A DNA stretch of 64,000 bases, taken from positions 18,315-82,314 of the forward strand of contig NZ_AZDI01000007.1 of assembly GCF_001434695.1 (NCBI RefSeq). Reading direction: 5' to 3'. Positions 38,401 through 49,691 of this stretch are shown here, in pieces; position 1 is the first letter of the stretch, and each line of letters opens with the position of its first letter. Source of the DNA: Dellaglioa algida DSM 15638. GTDB lineage: Bacteria; Bacillota; Bacilli; Lactobacillales; Lactobacillaceae. The position numbers and the translations under genes are program-made. The notes under the pieces were generated by a model. The model saw nothing but the letters and a program-made list of their open reading frames with translations, was not told the origin of the DNA and did not search any database.

Positions 38401-39720
38401 ATGAACAACGATCACTTAAAACGAGATATTGGCTTTTTTGCCGCGTTATCAACTGTCATGGGGACAGTAATTGGCGGGGGCGTCTTTTTCAAAGTCTCAA
38501 GTGTCACACAACAAACTCAATCCGCTAACCTAACCCTATTTGTTTGGTTACTTGGTGGCTTTTTAACCATTTGTGCTGGACTAACCGCCGCAGAACTTGC
38601 GGCCGCAATTCCAGAAACAGGTGGCGCAATTAAATATATCGAATATACTTATGGCCGCTTTCCGGCATTTCTACTCGGTTGGGCTCAAATCATCATCTAC
38701 TATCCCGCAAATATTGCGGCACTTTCGATTATTTTCGGGACACAATTCATTAACCTGTTTCACCTTAATGCTAATTTGACTATTCCAATCGCTTTAGTGA
38801 GTGGCATTAGTATTACCTTAATTAATTTTTTAGGCGCAAAAGTTGGTGGCGCATTTCAGTCAATTTCATTAATTTTAAAATTACTACCTATTATCGTGAT
38901 TGTTATCTGGGGACTTTTTACGCCAGCGCATGTTTCATTTAGCTTAATCCCCTTAACATCTGGCGCACACAACTCCTTCTTCACTGCTTTGAGTGGTGGC
39001 CTACTTGCGACTATGTTCGCTTACGATGGTTGGATTGGTGTCGGAAATATTGCTGGCGAAATGCATCATCCAGAACGTGATTTACCAAAGGCTATCATTT
39101 TTGGCCTATTCTCAATTACGATTATCTATACGTTAATTAACTTTGTTTTTCTTAAAGCATTGCCCATTTCGGAACTGGCCGGCAATTTAAATGCCGCTTC
39201 AGACGCTTCGTTGCAATTATTTGGCCGATTTGGTGGTAAATTTGTTACCATCGGTATTTTAATCTCGGTTTATGGCGCAATTAATGGCTATACCTTGACT
39301 GGCATGCGCGTTCCCTACGCGATGGCATTAGAAAACCAACTTCCCTTTAGTAATTGGTTAAAACGTCTCTCTCCTCACACAAAAGTTCCTTATATTGCTG
39401 GCTTCTTACAAATTGGTATTGCCATTATCATGATGTTTTTGGGTAGTTTTGATTTGTTAACAGATATGTTGATTTTTGTTATCTGGATTTTTAACGTGCT
39501 CGTTTTTATTGCCGTTTTCATTTTAAGAAAACGAGAACCCGCTCTAAAAAGACCTTATAAGGTACCGTTATACCCAGTAATTCCCATAATTGCGATTATG
39601 GGGGGCCTCTTCATCCTTGGCGCAACTTTACTAACGCAGACAGGCCTGGCTTTGATTGGTCTATTAATGACTGGGATTGGTATTCCTGTTTACTTTATCC
39701 ATCGTAAAATACAATCATAA
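38401..39720 (+). CDS. APC-family amino acid permease (SteT/LAT-like)
   Basis: Transporter of 439 residues with twelve helices. The first helix holds the substrate loop GTVIGGGVFF (GxGIFV-like) and helix 6 reads MFAYDGWIGVGNIAGEM, the pattern of the LAT branch with SteT, a Ser/Thr exchanger. Amino acid or antiporter specificity is not decidable from motifs. The ATG lacks a strong GGAGG but has GAGGA 9 bp upstream. It is monocistronic and ends in a shared terminator with msrB. Confidence 0.9.
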   Translation: MNNDHLKRDIGFFAALSTVMGTVIGGGVFFKVSSVTQQTQSANLTLFVWLLGGFLTICAGLTAAELAAAIPETGGAIKYIEYTYGRFPAFLLGWAQIIIYYPANIAALSIIFGTQFINLFHLNANLTIPIALVSGISITLINFLGAKVGGAFQSISLILKLLPIIVIVIWGLFTPAHVSFSLIPLTSGAHNSFFTALSGGLLATMFAYDGWIGVGNIAGEMHHPERDLPKAIIFGLFSITIIYTLINFVFLKALPISELAGNLNAASDASLQLFGRFGGKFVTIGILISVYGAINGYTLTGMRVPYAMALENQLPFSNWLKRLSPHTKVPYIAGFLQIGIAIIMMFLGSFDLLTDMLIFVIWIFNVLVFIAVFILRKREPALKRPYKVPLYPVIPIIAIMGGLFILGATLLTQTGLALIGLLMTGIGIPVYFIHRKIQS

Positions 39721-39725
39721 TTAAA

Positions 39726-39777
39726 AAAGCATTCAACTTTTAACGCCCGAAATGGCCATGAAAGTTGAATGCTTTTA
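39726..39777. terminator. Bidirectional terminator between permease and msrB
   Basis: Stem AAAGCATTCAACTTT / AAAGTTGAATGCTTT with a 20-base loop, flanked by A and T runs. Confidence 0.88.
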
Positions 39778-39780
39778 TTT

Positions 39781-40218
39781 TTATAAAACGTTTAAGTAAT
39801 CTTTATAACCAGCCGCTGCCATTTCCTTTTCAGCAATGAATTTTAATGAGGCGGAATTGATACAATAACGTAATCCACCTTGATCTTGAGGTCCATCAGG
39901 GAAAACATGACCTAAATGTGAGTTGGCTTCGCCACTTCTCACTTCCACTCGTTGATGACCTGGAAGACTATTATCCGCTAGTTCGGCAATCTTAGAACCC
40001 GGAATAGGCTTAGAAAATGATGGCCAGCCACACCCAGCATCATATTTTTCTGCTGAACTAAAGAGTGCTTCACCGCTAACAATATCAACATAGATACCTT
40101 TTTTATAAAAGTCATCGTACTTACCCGTGAATGGCGCTTCTGTCGCAGCATGTTGCGTTACTTCAAATTCTTGTTTCGATAAGCGTTCGCGTAACTCTTT
40201 TTCAGTTTCTTTTGTCAT
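39781..40218 (-). CDS. msrB: Peptide-methionine (R)-S-oxide reductase
   Basis: Repairs methionine-R-sulfoxide in proteins. The 145-residue form has [19 protein letters not shown] and the catalytic [11 protein letters not shown] with Cys near residue 118. Zinc-binding CxxC pairs are missing, as in many Firmicute MsrB proteins. The ATG at 40218 follows GGAGG. The open frame to 40308 has no ribosome site and is not used. It follows a terminator, so it is likely a separate unit. Confidence 0.96.
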   Translation of the reverse strand: MTKETEKELRERLSKQEFEVTQHAATEAPFTGKYDDFYKKGIYVDIVSGEALFSSAEKYDAGCGWPSFSKPIPGSKIAELADNSLPGHQRVEVRSGEANSHLGHVFPDGPQDQGGLRYCINSASLKFIAEKEMAAAGYKDYLNVL

Positions 40219-40296
40219 GATGAACCCTCCTATTTGTTTTGAGATATCTTTAGAATACTCTTTTTTATGGCGAACACAATTTGTTTGTTTACAAAA

Positions 40297-40333
40297 AAAG
40301 GCAGCCAAAAGAAAATCCTTTTAGCTGCCTTTA
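40297..40333 (-). terminator. Terminator of the rlmCD-membrane-protein unit
   Basis: Stem AAAGGCAGCTAAAAG / CTTTTGGCTGCCTTT with one wobble, then a T run on the minus strand. Confidence 0.92.
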
Positions 40334-40336
40334 AAT

Positions 40337-40669
40337 TTAAATTATGATACCCAGTAAACAGACAAAATTGAAAACTGCTGTAAGTCCTGGTCCAATTGTT
40401 TTAAATCGATTTTTGACTAGGAACCCTATCACTGTATCAATTGCTTGAATAATAATCATCAAAGTAGAAATTACGATTAAATAACTATTGGAATGATAAA
40501 AGAATGGAACAATACTAGCAACTGCTAACGGTAGACTTCTTGAGATAGCATACATTGCGTTTATTTGTCCTGATTTTTCAGAGGTTTTCAGCAAAGCTTC
40601 AATCGAAAATCCTAAACTCACGCTAGCGCTAATCGCCGTAACAATTGCACAAACATAATAAAAATTCAT
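40337..40669 (-). CDS. Small four-helix membrane protein of unknown function
   Basis: Protein of 110 residues with four predicted membrane helices (about 3-22, 38-58, 62-84, 92-110). No family is recognised. It lies 9 bp after the methyltransferase gene with AGGA before the ATG and ahead of a strong terminator, so it is probably expressed with that gene. No charge or motif suggests a substrate. Confidence 0.75.
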   Translation of the reverse strand: MNFYYVCAIVTAISASVSLGFSIEALLKTSEKSGQINAMYAISRSLPLAVASIVPFFYHSNSYLIVISTLMIIIQAIDTVIGFLVKNRFKTIGPGLTAVFNFVCLLGIII

Positions 40670-40678
40670 CAGTTAATC

Positions 40679-42043
40679 CTATTTTTCTAGAATTGTAACT
40701 GTTTCAATATGTGTTGTTTGTGGGAATTGATCAACTGGTAAGATTGGTTTTGTTACTTTATAACCATCTGCCATAAATCCTTCAATATCACGAACTAATG
40801 TTGATGGGTTACAACTAATGTAGACAACCTTCTTGGGTTGCATTTTAAGCGTACTTTCGATAAATGCTGGTTCTAACCCTTTACGAGGAGGATCGACAAC
40901 TAAGACGTCGGGTCTTAAGTTAGCATGACTCCAGTTTTCCATCCAGTTTTCTGCCATCCCTGTTTCGAAACGAACATTATCAATGTCATTAATTTTAGCA
41001 TTTTCTTTTGCATCTTTAACGGCTTCTGAAACTAATTCTACACCGTAAATTTGACGTGCATGTTTTGCCATTGATAATGAAATTGTACCGATACCACTAT
41101 AAGCATCAATTACTGTTTCGTTACCTGTTAAACCGGCACGTTCAAAGGCTGCAGCATATAATTTTTCCGTTTGAACGGGATTAATTTGGTAGAAAGAATG
41201 TGGAGAAATTCTAAATGTTAAGCCGTTCAATTGGTCTTCAATGTAACCGGGGCCAAAGAGAACTTTGTTTTCGCGACCTAAGATTACATTTGTTTTTTCA
41301 GAGTTTGTATTTTGAACAATTGTTGTGACGTCTGGCAATGCTTCACGAATTGCAGCCGTAATTTCTGTAAACATTGGTAATTTCTTAGAACGTGTCACCA
41401 AAACAACCATCATTTGTTTTGAGTAATGGCCACGACGAACCATAATATGACGGATAATCCCCTTATGTGCACGTTCATCATAAGCTTCCACATGGAAACG
41501 TTGCAAAACATCACGTACAGCAACAATAGCTTTATCGATTTCTTCATCTTGAATTAAGAAATCTTCAATTGCGATAAAATCATGACTATTTTTCTTAAAG
41601 AATCCAGTCTTTAATTCACCGGCAATTTCGCGAACAGGTACTTGGGCTTTATTACGGTAGTGGAAAGGATCTTCCATACCAATAGCGTCAGATACTTCAA
41701 TATCCAAATGCGCCTTTTTTAATAATTCTTGTACTTGCGCTTGCTTGAATTTCAATTGTGCTGGGTATGCCAAATGTTGTAATGGTGCAATCCCAGTTTG
41801 TGTGTATGCTGAGCCTTTTGTTTCAACACGATCTGGACTTTCATTACGGAAAGCTAATACTTTGGCGAAACCAAAGTTCTTGCTAACTTTCATGACACGG
41901 ATACTAACTTTTTCGCCTGGTAATGCATTTTCAATAAACAATGGGTAGCCGTCTACTTTGGCAACACCCATGCCTTGATAAGTTAAATCGATAATTTCTG
42001 TGTCAAATTCTTGGTTCTTTATTACTGGAGGTAGTTTTTTCAT
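40679..42043 (-). CDS. rlmCD: 23S rRNA (uracil-5-)-methyltransferase, RlmCD/RumA type
   Basis: SAM-dependent rRNA methyltransferase of 454 residues. An N-terminal TRAM domain (about 8-68, DLTYQGMGVAKVDGYPLFI) is followed by a central region and the catalytic Rossmann domain with VIDAYSGIGTIS, VVDPPRKGL and the catalytic ISCNPSTL. It modifies uracils in 23S rRNA. Gram-positive bacteria use one enzyme for two sites, hence RlmCD; distinction from other paralogues needs phylogeny. A weak AAAGGAC precedes the ATG. Confidence 0.9.
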   Translation of the reverse strand: MKKLPPVIKNQEFDTEIIDLTYQGMGVAKVDGYPLFIENALPGEKVSIRVMKVSKNFGFAKVLAFRNESPDRVETKGSAYTQTGIAPLQHLAYPAQLKFKQAQVQELLKKAHLDIEVSDAIGMEDPFHYRNKAQVPVREIAGELKTGFFKKNSHDFIAIEDFLIQDEEIDKAIVAVRDVLQRFHVEAYDERAHKGIIRHIMVRRGHYSKQMMVVLVTRSKKLPMFTEITAAIREALPDVTTIVQNTNSEKTNVILGRENKVLFGPGYIEDQLNGLTFRISPHSFYQINPVQTEKLYAAAFERAGLTGNETVIDAYSGIGTISLSMAKHARQIYGVELVSEAVKDAKENAKINDIDNVRFETGMAENWMENWSHANLRPDVLVVDPPRKGLEPAFIESTLKMQPKKVVYISCNPSTLVRDIEGFMADGYKVTKPILPVDQFPQTTHIETVTILEK

Positions 42044-42132
42044 TGTTGTCCTTTCGATGTTCCTGCGTATTTACTTTATTCAACCATGTTTAACCCCTAA
42101 AAGTCAATAGGTACCAACTCTAGGAATAAAAC

Positions 42133-42165
42133 AGGATTGAGGCCTTTACCGAGCGCCCCAATCCT
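42133..42165 (-). terminator. Terminator of the pcrA-dagK operon
   Basis: Stem AGGATTGGGGC / GCCTCAATCCT with one wobble, then TTTTA on the minus strand, after dagK. Confidence 0.85.
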
Positions 42166-42186
42166 ACTTGATTTCTTATTTATCTC

Positions 42187-43218
42187 TTACTTACCGATTA
42201 TACCATTGCCGTCAATATCTTCACCATTCATTTTTTCGACACCTTTTACAAAATGTTCTTCAGCAGCAATTTCAGCAGCTGTGCGTCCCGATGTAATTGA
42301 CGTTTCAGGTAATGCATCCGTGTTCGCAAAAATCTCAATATGTTGCTTCAAATTTTTAAACGTCATTGGTGCATCCCCGCCGTACTCACCGTCAATGTTA
42401 ATCATCATTTTATTGTTATTAACTGGCTTAGCAACTAATTTAGACGTTTTAATGTAGATTACACGTTTATCATTAATATGCTTACCGCCATTTAGCACAA
42501 GTGCCATTAAATGCAACATTTCGGCGATGTTACTTGCTTTAACGACAAGTAAGGTAAACTTACCGTCATCAAGTGAGGCGTCTGGTACGATTTGTTCGAA
42601 GCCACCTACGGAGTTCGTTAATGCTAATAAAAACATTGACGCTTTTCCCTTAAACGATCCCCCATCATATTCGAGGTTCATTTCAATTGGCTTCATTCTT
42701 GGCAACATTTCAGCGCCCTTGGCCAAGTAGGCAAGGTAACCAAAAAGCGATTTAAACTGTGAAGGAACATCATAAGTTAATTCCGTTAAGAGTCCACCAC
42801 CGGCAATATTAATAAAATATTTTTCCCCAGCTTGTCCAACATCCATTTTAACCGTATTTCCTTTAGCAATAACTTTTGCCGCAGCAACTGGATCATCCCT
42901 AGGTATTTTTAAGGCCCGAGCATAATCGTTAGTTGTTCCAGCAGGTATAACACCCAATTTTGGTCGGTGCTTAAGTCCGGCAATCCCATTAGCAACTTCG
43001 TTAATGGTTCCGTCACCACCGGCAGCAATGACTAGATCAAACCCTAATTGGGCAGCGCGTGTTGCTTCATCACGCGCTGAATGTTTTTTAGCCGTTGTGG
43101 CATAAGCACTTGTTTCGTATCCCGCATTTTCAATAATGTCTAGGATACTCACAAGATCACTTTTTAAAGCCTCACGACCAGATGTTGGATTATAAATAAT
43201 TCTGGCTCTTTTTCTCAT
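42187..43218 (-). CDS. dagK: Diacylglycerol kinase (DgkB/DagK type)
   Basis: Soluble lipid kinase of 343 residues that returns diacylglycerol to phosphatidic acid, needed when lipoteichoic acid synthesis releases diacylglycerol. ARIIYNPTSGRE begins the catalytic domain, AAGGDGTINEVANGI is the ATP-site signature, and GVIPAGTTNDYARAL follows. The ATG at 43218 follows GGAGG. It closes the pcrA-ligA-camS-gatCAB operon as in related bacteria. A role linked to the glycopolymer genes elsewhere in the window is plausible but only general. Confidence 0.95.
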   Translation of the reverse strand: MRKRARIIYNPTSGREALKSDLVSILDIIENAGYETSAYATTAKKHSARDEATRAAQLGFDLVIAAGGDGTINEVANGIAGLKHRPKLGVIPAGTTNDYARALKIPRDDPVAAAKVIAKGNTVKMDVGQAGEKYFINIAGGGLLTELTYDVPSQFKSLFGYLAYLAKGAEMLPRMKPIEMNLEYDGGSFKGKASMFLLALTNSVGGFEQIVPDASLDDGKFTLLVVKASNIAEMLHLMALVLNGGKHINDKRVIYIKTSKLVAKPVNNNKMMINIDGEYGGDAPMTFKNLKQHIEIFANTDALPETSITSGRTAAEIAAEEHFVKGVEKMNGEDIDGNGIIGK

Positions 43219-43252
43219 TCCGTTCCTCCACATGAATCTTATTTTAATAAGA

Positions 43253-44683
43253 TTATCTTAGCTTCAATGAGGCCATCAATAATTGATTAACCACATTAGG
43301 ATTTGCTTGTCCTTGTGTTTGCTTCATGATTTGTCCAATTAAGAATCCAACAGCGCGGTCTTTACCGTTTTTGAAATCTTCGATTGATTGTTCATTATTA
43401 TCCAAAATACCATCAATAATAGGTTGTAACTTGGCAGGATCAGAAAGTTGAACAAGTCCCTTAGACTCAACCCACGCTTTAGGTTCGCTCCCATTTTTAA
43501 TAATTTCTTGGAAAACTTTTTTAGCAATCTTACTTGATATTGTTTCATCAGTAATTAAATTAATCATGCCAGCAAGGTTTGCTGGTGTTAATTTAGTATC
43601 TTGTAAGTTTAATTTATTCGTATTCATAAAGGCATTTACTTCGCCCATTAACCAGTTAGCAGCTAACTTAGGATCTGCCTTTAATTGAATTGTCTCTTCA
43701 AAGAAATCTGACATTTCTTTTGTTTGCGTTAAGACTTCAGCATCATATTCGGGTAAACCTAACTCGCTCGCATAACGCGCACGACGTTTATCAGGCATTT
43801 CTGGAATTGAGTCTTTAACTTCTTGAATCCAGTCATCGCTAATATGAATTGGTGGGATATCTGGTTCTGGGAAGTAACGATAATCGCTAGCCCCTTCTTT
43901 AACACGCATTAAAATAGTTGTTCCAGTTGGTGCGTCAAAACGACGTGTTTCTTGTTGTACAATACCACCAGACATCAAAACATTCATTTGACGTTTTTCT
44001 TCAAATTCAAGTCCTTTACGAACATTTTCAAATGAGTTTAAATTCTTCATTTCAGTTTTTGTCCCATAACCTGGTTGACCAATTGGATTGATTGAGATAT
44101 TAACATCAATTCGCATTGACCCTTCTTCCATCTTCACATCTGAAACACCAGTAAATTGAATAACTTGGCGTAACTTTTCAAGATAAGTGTAAGCTTCTTC
44201 AGGTGTTTTAATATCAGGACGCGACACAATTTCAATTAAAGGTGTCCCTTGACGGTTTAAATCGACATAAGAATAGCCGTTAGGATTATGCGTATTTTTA
44301 CCCGCATCTTCTTCAACGTGCATTTCTTCAATCCCAATTTTTTTCGTTTCGCCATCAACTTCTATTTCTAAGAAACCATTACGACCAATTGGTTCTTCAG
44401 ATTGCGTAATTTGGTAGGCCTTTGGATTATCAGGGTAAAAATAGTTCTTACGATCAAAATGATTATCTTTTGTGATTTCACAATTTAATGCTAATGCGGC
44501 ACGCATACCATATTCAATTGCGCCTTTATTTGCTGTTGGTAAAACACCGGGATAACCCCAGTCAATAACATTGGTATTCGTATTAGGTTCTGCCCCGAAA
44601 TCAACCTTTGAAGGCGAGAATGCTTTGGATTTAGTTTTCATTTCAACATGAACTTCAAGTCCAATTGTTGTTTCAAAATTCAT
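43253..44683 (-). CDS. gatB: Aspartyl/glutamyl-tRNA(Asn/Gln) amidotransferase subunit B
   Basis: Subunit of the GatCAB complex that amidates misacylated Glu-tRNA(Gln) or Asp-tRNA(Asn). Length 476. [20 protein letters not shown] at the N-terminus, [12 protein letters not shown], and EEDAGKNTH are family signatures. The C-terminal YqeY-like domain (about 330-476) binds tRNA. It starts directly at the gatA stop (1-bp overlap), consistent with coupled translation. Confidence 0.98.
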   Translation of the reverse strand: MNFETTIGLEVHVEMKTKSKAFSPSKVDFGAEPNTNTNVIDWGYPGVLPTANKGAIEYGMRAALALNCEITKDNHFDRKNYFYPDNPKAYQITQSEEPIGRNGFLEIEVDGETKKIGIEEMHVEEDAGKNTHNPNGYSYVDLNRQGTPLIEIVSRPDIKTPEEAYTYLEKLRQVIQFTGVSDVKMEEGSMRIDVNISINPIGQPGYGTKTEMKNLNSFENVRKGLEFEEKRQMNVLMSGGIVQQETRRFDAPTGTTILMRVKEGASDYRYFPEPDIPPIHISDDWIQEVKDSIPEMPDKRRARYASELGLPEYDAEVLTQTKEMSDFFEETIQLKADPKLAANWLMGEVNAFMNTNKLNLQDTKLTPANLAGMINLITDETISSKIAKKVFQEIIKNGSEPKAWVESKGLVQLSDPAKLQPIIDGILDNNEQSIEDFKNGKDRAVGFLIGQIMKQTQGQANPNVVNQLLMASLKLR

Positions 44684-46146
44684 TAGTTTTGGCCTCCTAA
44701 CGTAGGAACTTCTTTGTGAAAATCAGTTGCTTGTTCAAACGCGTATCCAGCACGGTACATTGTTGCTTCATCGAATGATTTCGCAATTAATTGCAACCCA
44801 ACTGGAAGCCCTTTTGAGAATCCAGCAGGCACTGACATACCTGGCAACCCAGCTAAATTAACTGGGATTGTTAAGATATCATTCATGTACATCGTAATAG
44901 GATCTTCAATTTTGTCACCAATATTAAAGGCCGTATTTGGTGCCGTTGGGCCAATAATTAAATCGTAATCATTGAATACGTTACGGAAATCATTGCAGAT
45001 TAATGTTCGAACTTGAGCCGCTTTCTTAAAGAACACATCGTAAGTCCCAGCAGATAATGAGAATGTTCCTAACATAATTCGACGCTTAACTTCATCGCCA
45101 AATCCTTCAGAGCGAGAACGAACATAAACATCTTCCAAGCTCTTAACATCTTGTGCACGGAAACCATAACGAATTCCATCAAAACGTTGTAAGTTAGAAG
45201 ATGCTTCAGAAGAAGCTAAAATATAGTATACGGGTACACCATATTTACTATTAGGTAAGCTCACTTCATCAACTGTTGCACCAAGTTCTTCAAATGTCTT
45301 AACGGCTTTTTGAATTGCTTCTTTAACGTCCGCATCGACACCTTCACCCAGATATTCTTTAGGTAAAGCAATCTTCATCCCTTTAATATCACCAGTCAAA
45401 CCGGCAGTAAAGTCAGGAACGGCTTGTGCTGAACTAGTAGAGTCATGACTATCATTACCACTAATTGCGTTTAAAACAGCAGCGTTATCTTTAACACCAC
45501 GCGTAAATGGACCAATTTGGTCTAAACTTGAAGCAAATGCGATTAATCCATAACGAGATACACGACCATAAGTTGGTTTTGTCCCGACAACGCCGTTGAA
45601 TGAAGCGGGTTGACGAATTGAACCACCAGTATCTGACCCTAATGCGGCAACAACTTCTCCTGCGGCAACAGCAGCAGCAGAACCACCTGATGAGCCACCA
45701 GGAACTTTAGTTGTATCCCAAGGATTTTTTGTTGTCTTAAAAGCTGACGTTTCAGTAGAACCACCCATGGCAAATTCGTCCATGTTCGTTTTACCAATCG
45801 TAACCATTTGAGCTTGACGCATTTTTTCAATAACAGTTGCATCGTAAATTGGGTTGAAATTTTCCAACATTTTACTTGCGGCGGTTGTTGTTAAATCTTT
45901 AGTCACAATATTATCTTTAACAGCAATGGGAATTCCGGCTAAAACGTTATTTGCATCGATACCAGTGGCATCAACTGCTTTAGCTTGATTAATTGCCATT
46001 TCTTCATTCATTGCGAGGAAGGCAGAAATTTTTAAATCACGTGCTTTAATTTCGGCAAAGGTCGCCTTCGTCAACTCTTCAGAACTCATTTCTTTATTCA
46101 CTAATGAGTCATGTAAACTTGATAAATCTTGTTTGAAATAATCCAT
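44683..46146 (-). CDS. gatA: Aspartyl/glutamyl-tRNA amidotransferase subunit A
   Basis: Amidase subunit of GatCAB, 487 residues. It releases ammonia from glutamine. The Ser-cisSer-Lys triad is visible: lysine in [10 protein letters not shown], serines in [12 protein letters not shown] and [13 protein letters not shown]. It lies 2 bp from gatC and overlaps gatB, in the usual gatCAB order. Confidence 0.98.
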   Translation of the reverse strand: MDYFKQDLSSLHDSLVNKEMSSEELTKATFAEIKARDLKISAFLAMNEEMAINQAKAVDATGIDANNVLAGIPIAVKDNIVTKDLTTTAASKMLENFNPIYDATVIEKMRQAQMVTIGKTNMDEFAMGGSTETSAFKTTKNPWDTTKVPGGSSGGSAAAVAAGEVVAALGSDTGGSIRQPASFNGVVGTKPTYGRVSRYGLIAFASSLDQIGPFTRGVKDNAAVLNAISGNDSHDSTSSAQAVPDFTAGLTGDIKGMKIALPKEYLGEGVDADVKEAIQKAVKTFEELGATVDEVSLPNSKYGVPVYYILASSEASSNLQRFDGIRYGFRAQDVKSLEDVYVRSRSEGFGDEVKRRIMLGTFSLSAGTYDVFFKKAAQVRTLICNDFRNVFNDYDLIIGPTAPNTAFNIGDKIEDPITMYMNDILTIPVNLAGLPGMSVPAGFSKGLPVGLQLIAKSFDEATMYRAGYAFEQATDFHKEVPTLGGQN

Positions 46147-46148
46147 GT

Positions 46149-46451
46149 TTAGGCTTCCTCACTTTCATCAATAATAGCAGGCACTTTAATCAACCCATTT
46201 TCACTGTCTGGTGCATTTTTAAAGAGTAGATCACGGTCCATTCCTTTTTCCGCAACATCTTCACGCATGACATTCATAACATCCGTAATATGTGTTGTGA
46301 CAGGAACATCAGTTGTGTCCACTTCTGAAAGTTGTTCAGCCATTCCGATAATATCATCTAATTGACTAGTAAATACGTCTAATTCTGTGTCGCTGAGTTC
46401 TAATTTAGCTAACTCTGAGACATGCTTTACTTCTTCTTTACTAATTGACAT
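46149..46451 (-). CDS. gatC: Aspartyl/glutamyl-tRNA amidotransferase subunit C
   Basis: Small scaffold subunit of GatCAB, 100 residues. [15 protein letters not shown] and the central [22 protein letters not shown] are conserved. It lies 38 bp after camS and 2 bp before gatA. Confidence 0.97.
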   Translation of the reverse strand: MSISKEEVKHVSELAKLELSDTELDVFTSQLDDIIGMAEQLSEVDTTDVPVTTHITDVMNVMREDVAEKGMDRDLLFKNAPDSENGLIKVPAIIDESEEA

Positions 46452-46489
46452 TCAAAGCCATCCCTTCAAGATTCAAATTGGTTTTATTT

Positions 46490-47641
46490 TTAATAACTGG
46501 TAAATACATGCGTATAGTATGAACTATCCTTGGCCGATTTGGCAAGGAAACTTTGGATTGTTCCATCACTACCCTTAACGGTAATATCAATTGGAATACC
46601 AGAAGCTAGATATTTTGCAGCGGTTGTTGCCAAGTACTGCGTAAAACTAACAATCTCAGTTTCACTGTAAAATTGCGAGGTAATATTAATGTGCATCCCC
46701 GTAATTGCTTTATTTTTATATTGAACCTGTGCCGTCACACCCGCTAAATTAGGGAAGAAACTCTGAACTTCCGTTTTGAAATTCGTAAATGTTGTTTCAT
46801 CATTTGTGTTAGGCGTGGTTGCAGATGATGTTGTTGGGAATGTGTAACTTGTAATTGACACATCTTTCCAACTATCGATGGTTGTTTTACCATTTTTATT
46901 CACAGCATATGCATAAAAGCTACCGCCAACTAAACTATCATTTGAGGCTTGTTTATACATTGCAACCATGATGGGAACACTGTCGCTGACTCCTTTTGTC
47001 TTACGAAGGCGAGCAACCACTTTATTTGCCGCTTCCTTGCCTTTTTCTTTCATTGTGGCATCAGATATTTCAGTCTTGTACTGCGCACCATATTCTTCTT
47101 TTTGGTAATAATCGACTGAATTCATCCCGATACCTAAAGATATACCTGCAAGAGCCATTTTGTTATCTTTTTTTGTCATAAAATCTTGTTCTTCAAGCTG
47201 TTGAACGTACATTGGATTACGTTCTGTTTCACCCGTCTTGCCGTTATCTTTAGGATTTAACCCCTCACTATTTGATCCAGATTCGCGTGATAACCAGTTT
47301 TGAACGGTTTCTTTTGATAGATATTGACCTTCTTGAAAAATGTAATCATTAGTTGCAAATTGGCTTTTTGATAAATCTAATAAACCAGATTCAAAACTTT
47401 TCAAATTCAAGACATTCTCATTTTGTGTCAATGCCACGCCTCTTGACTTACTCGTCAAGTATTTACCGCTTTTAATAACACCTTCATAGTTACTATCACT
47501 TGTTTGTCCGGTTGTCTGGTAACCCGAACTTGAGTTGTTTTTAGAAATACCTGATGCGCCTGACGATGACGCAACGTTGCCACAAGCTGCCAAGACAATC
47601 AGTGAGAAACTCAGCATAAGTCCAATTTTAATTTTTTTCAT
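46490..47641 (-). CDS. camS: CamS-family sex-pheromone lipoprotein
   Basis: Secreted lipoprotein of 383 residues. The signal peptide ends in the lipobox LAAC (Cys20), followed by a serine/glycine-rich linker and the CamS domain. In enterococci the signal peptide of CamS is processed to the pheromone cAM373; whether any peptide is active here is unknown. The position directly after ligA (1 bp gap) and before gatC is conserved in Lactobacillales. This gives strong support. Confidence 0.94.
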   Translation of the reverse strand: MKKIKIGLMLSFSLIVLAACGNVASSSGASGISKNNSSSGYQTTGQTSDSNYEGVIKSGKYLTSKSRGVALTQNENVLNLKSFESGLLDLSKSQFATNDYIFQEGQYLSKETVQNWLSRESGSNSEGLNPKDNGKTGETERNPMYVQQLEEQDFMTKKDNKMALAGISLGIGMNSVDYYQKEEYGAQYKTEISDATMKEKGKEAANKVVARLRKTKGVSDSVPIMVAMYKQASNDSLVGGSFYAYAVNKNGKTTIDSWKDVSITSYTFPTTSSATTPNTNDETTFTNFKTEVQSFFPNLAGVTAQVQYKNKAITGMHINITSQFYSETEIVSFTQYLATTAAKYLASGIPIDITVKGSDGTIQSFLAKSAKDSSYYTHVFTSY

Positions 47642-47642
47642 G

Positions 47643-49691
<2,049 letters not shown>

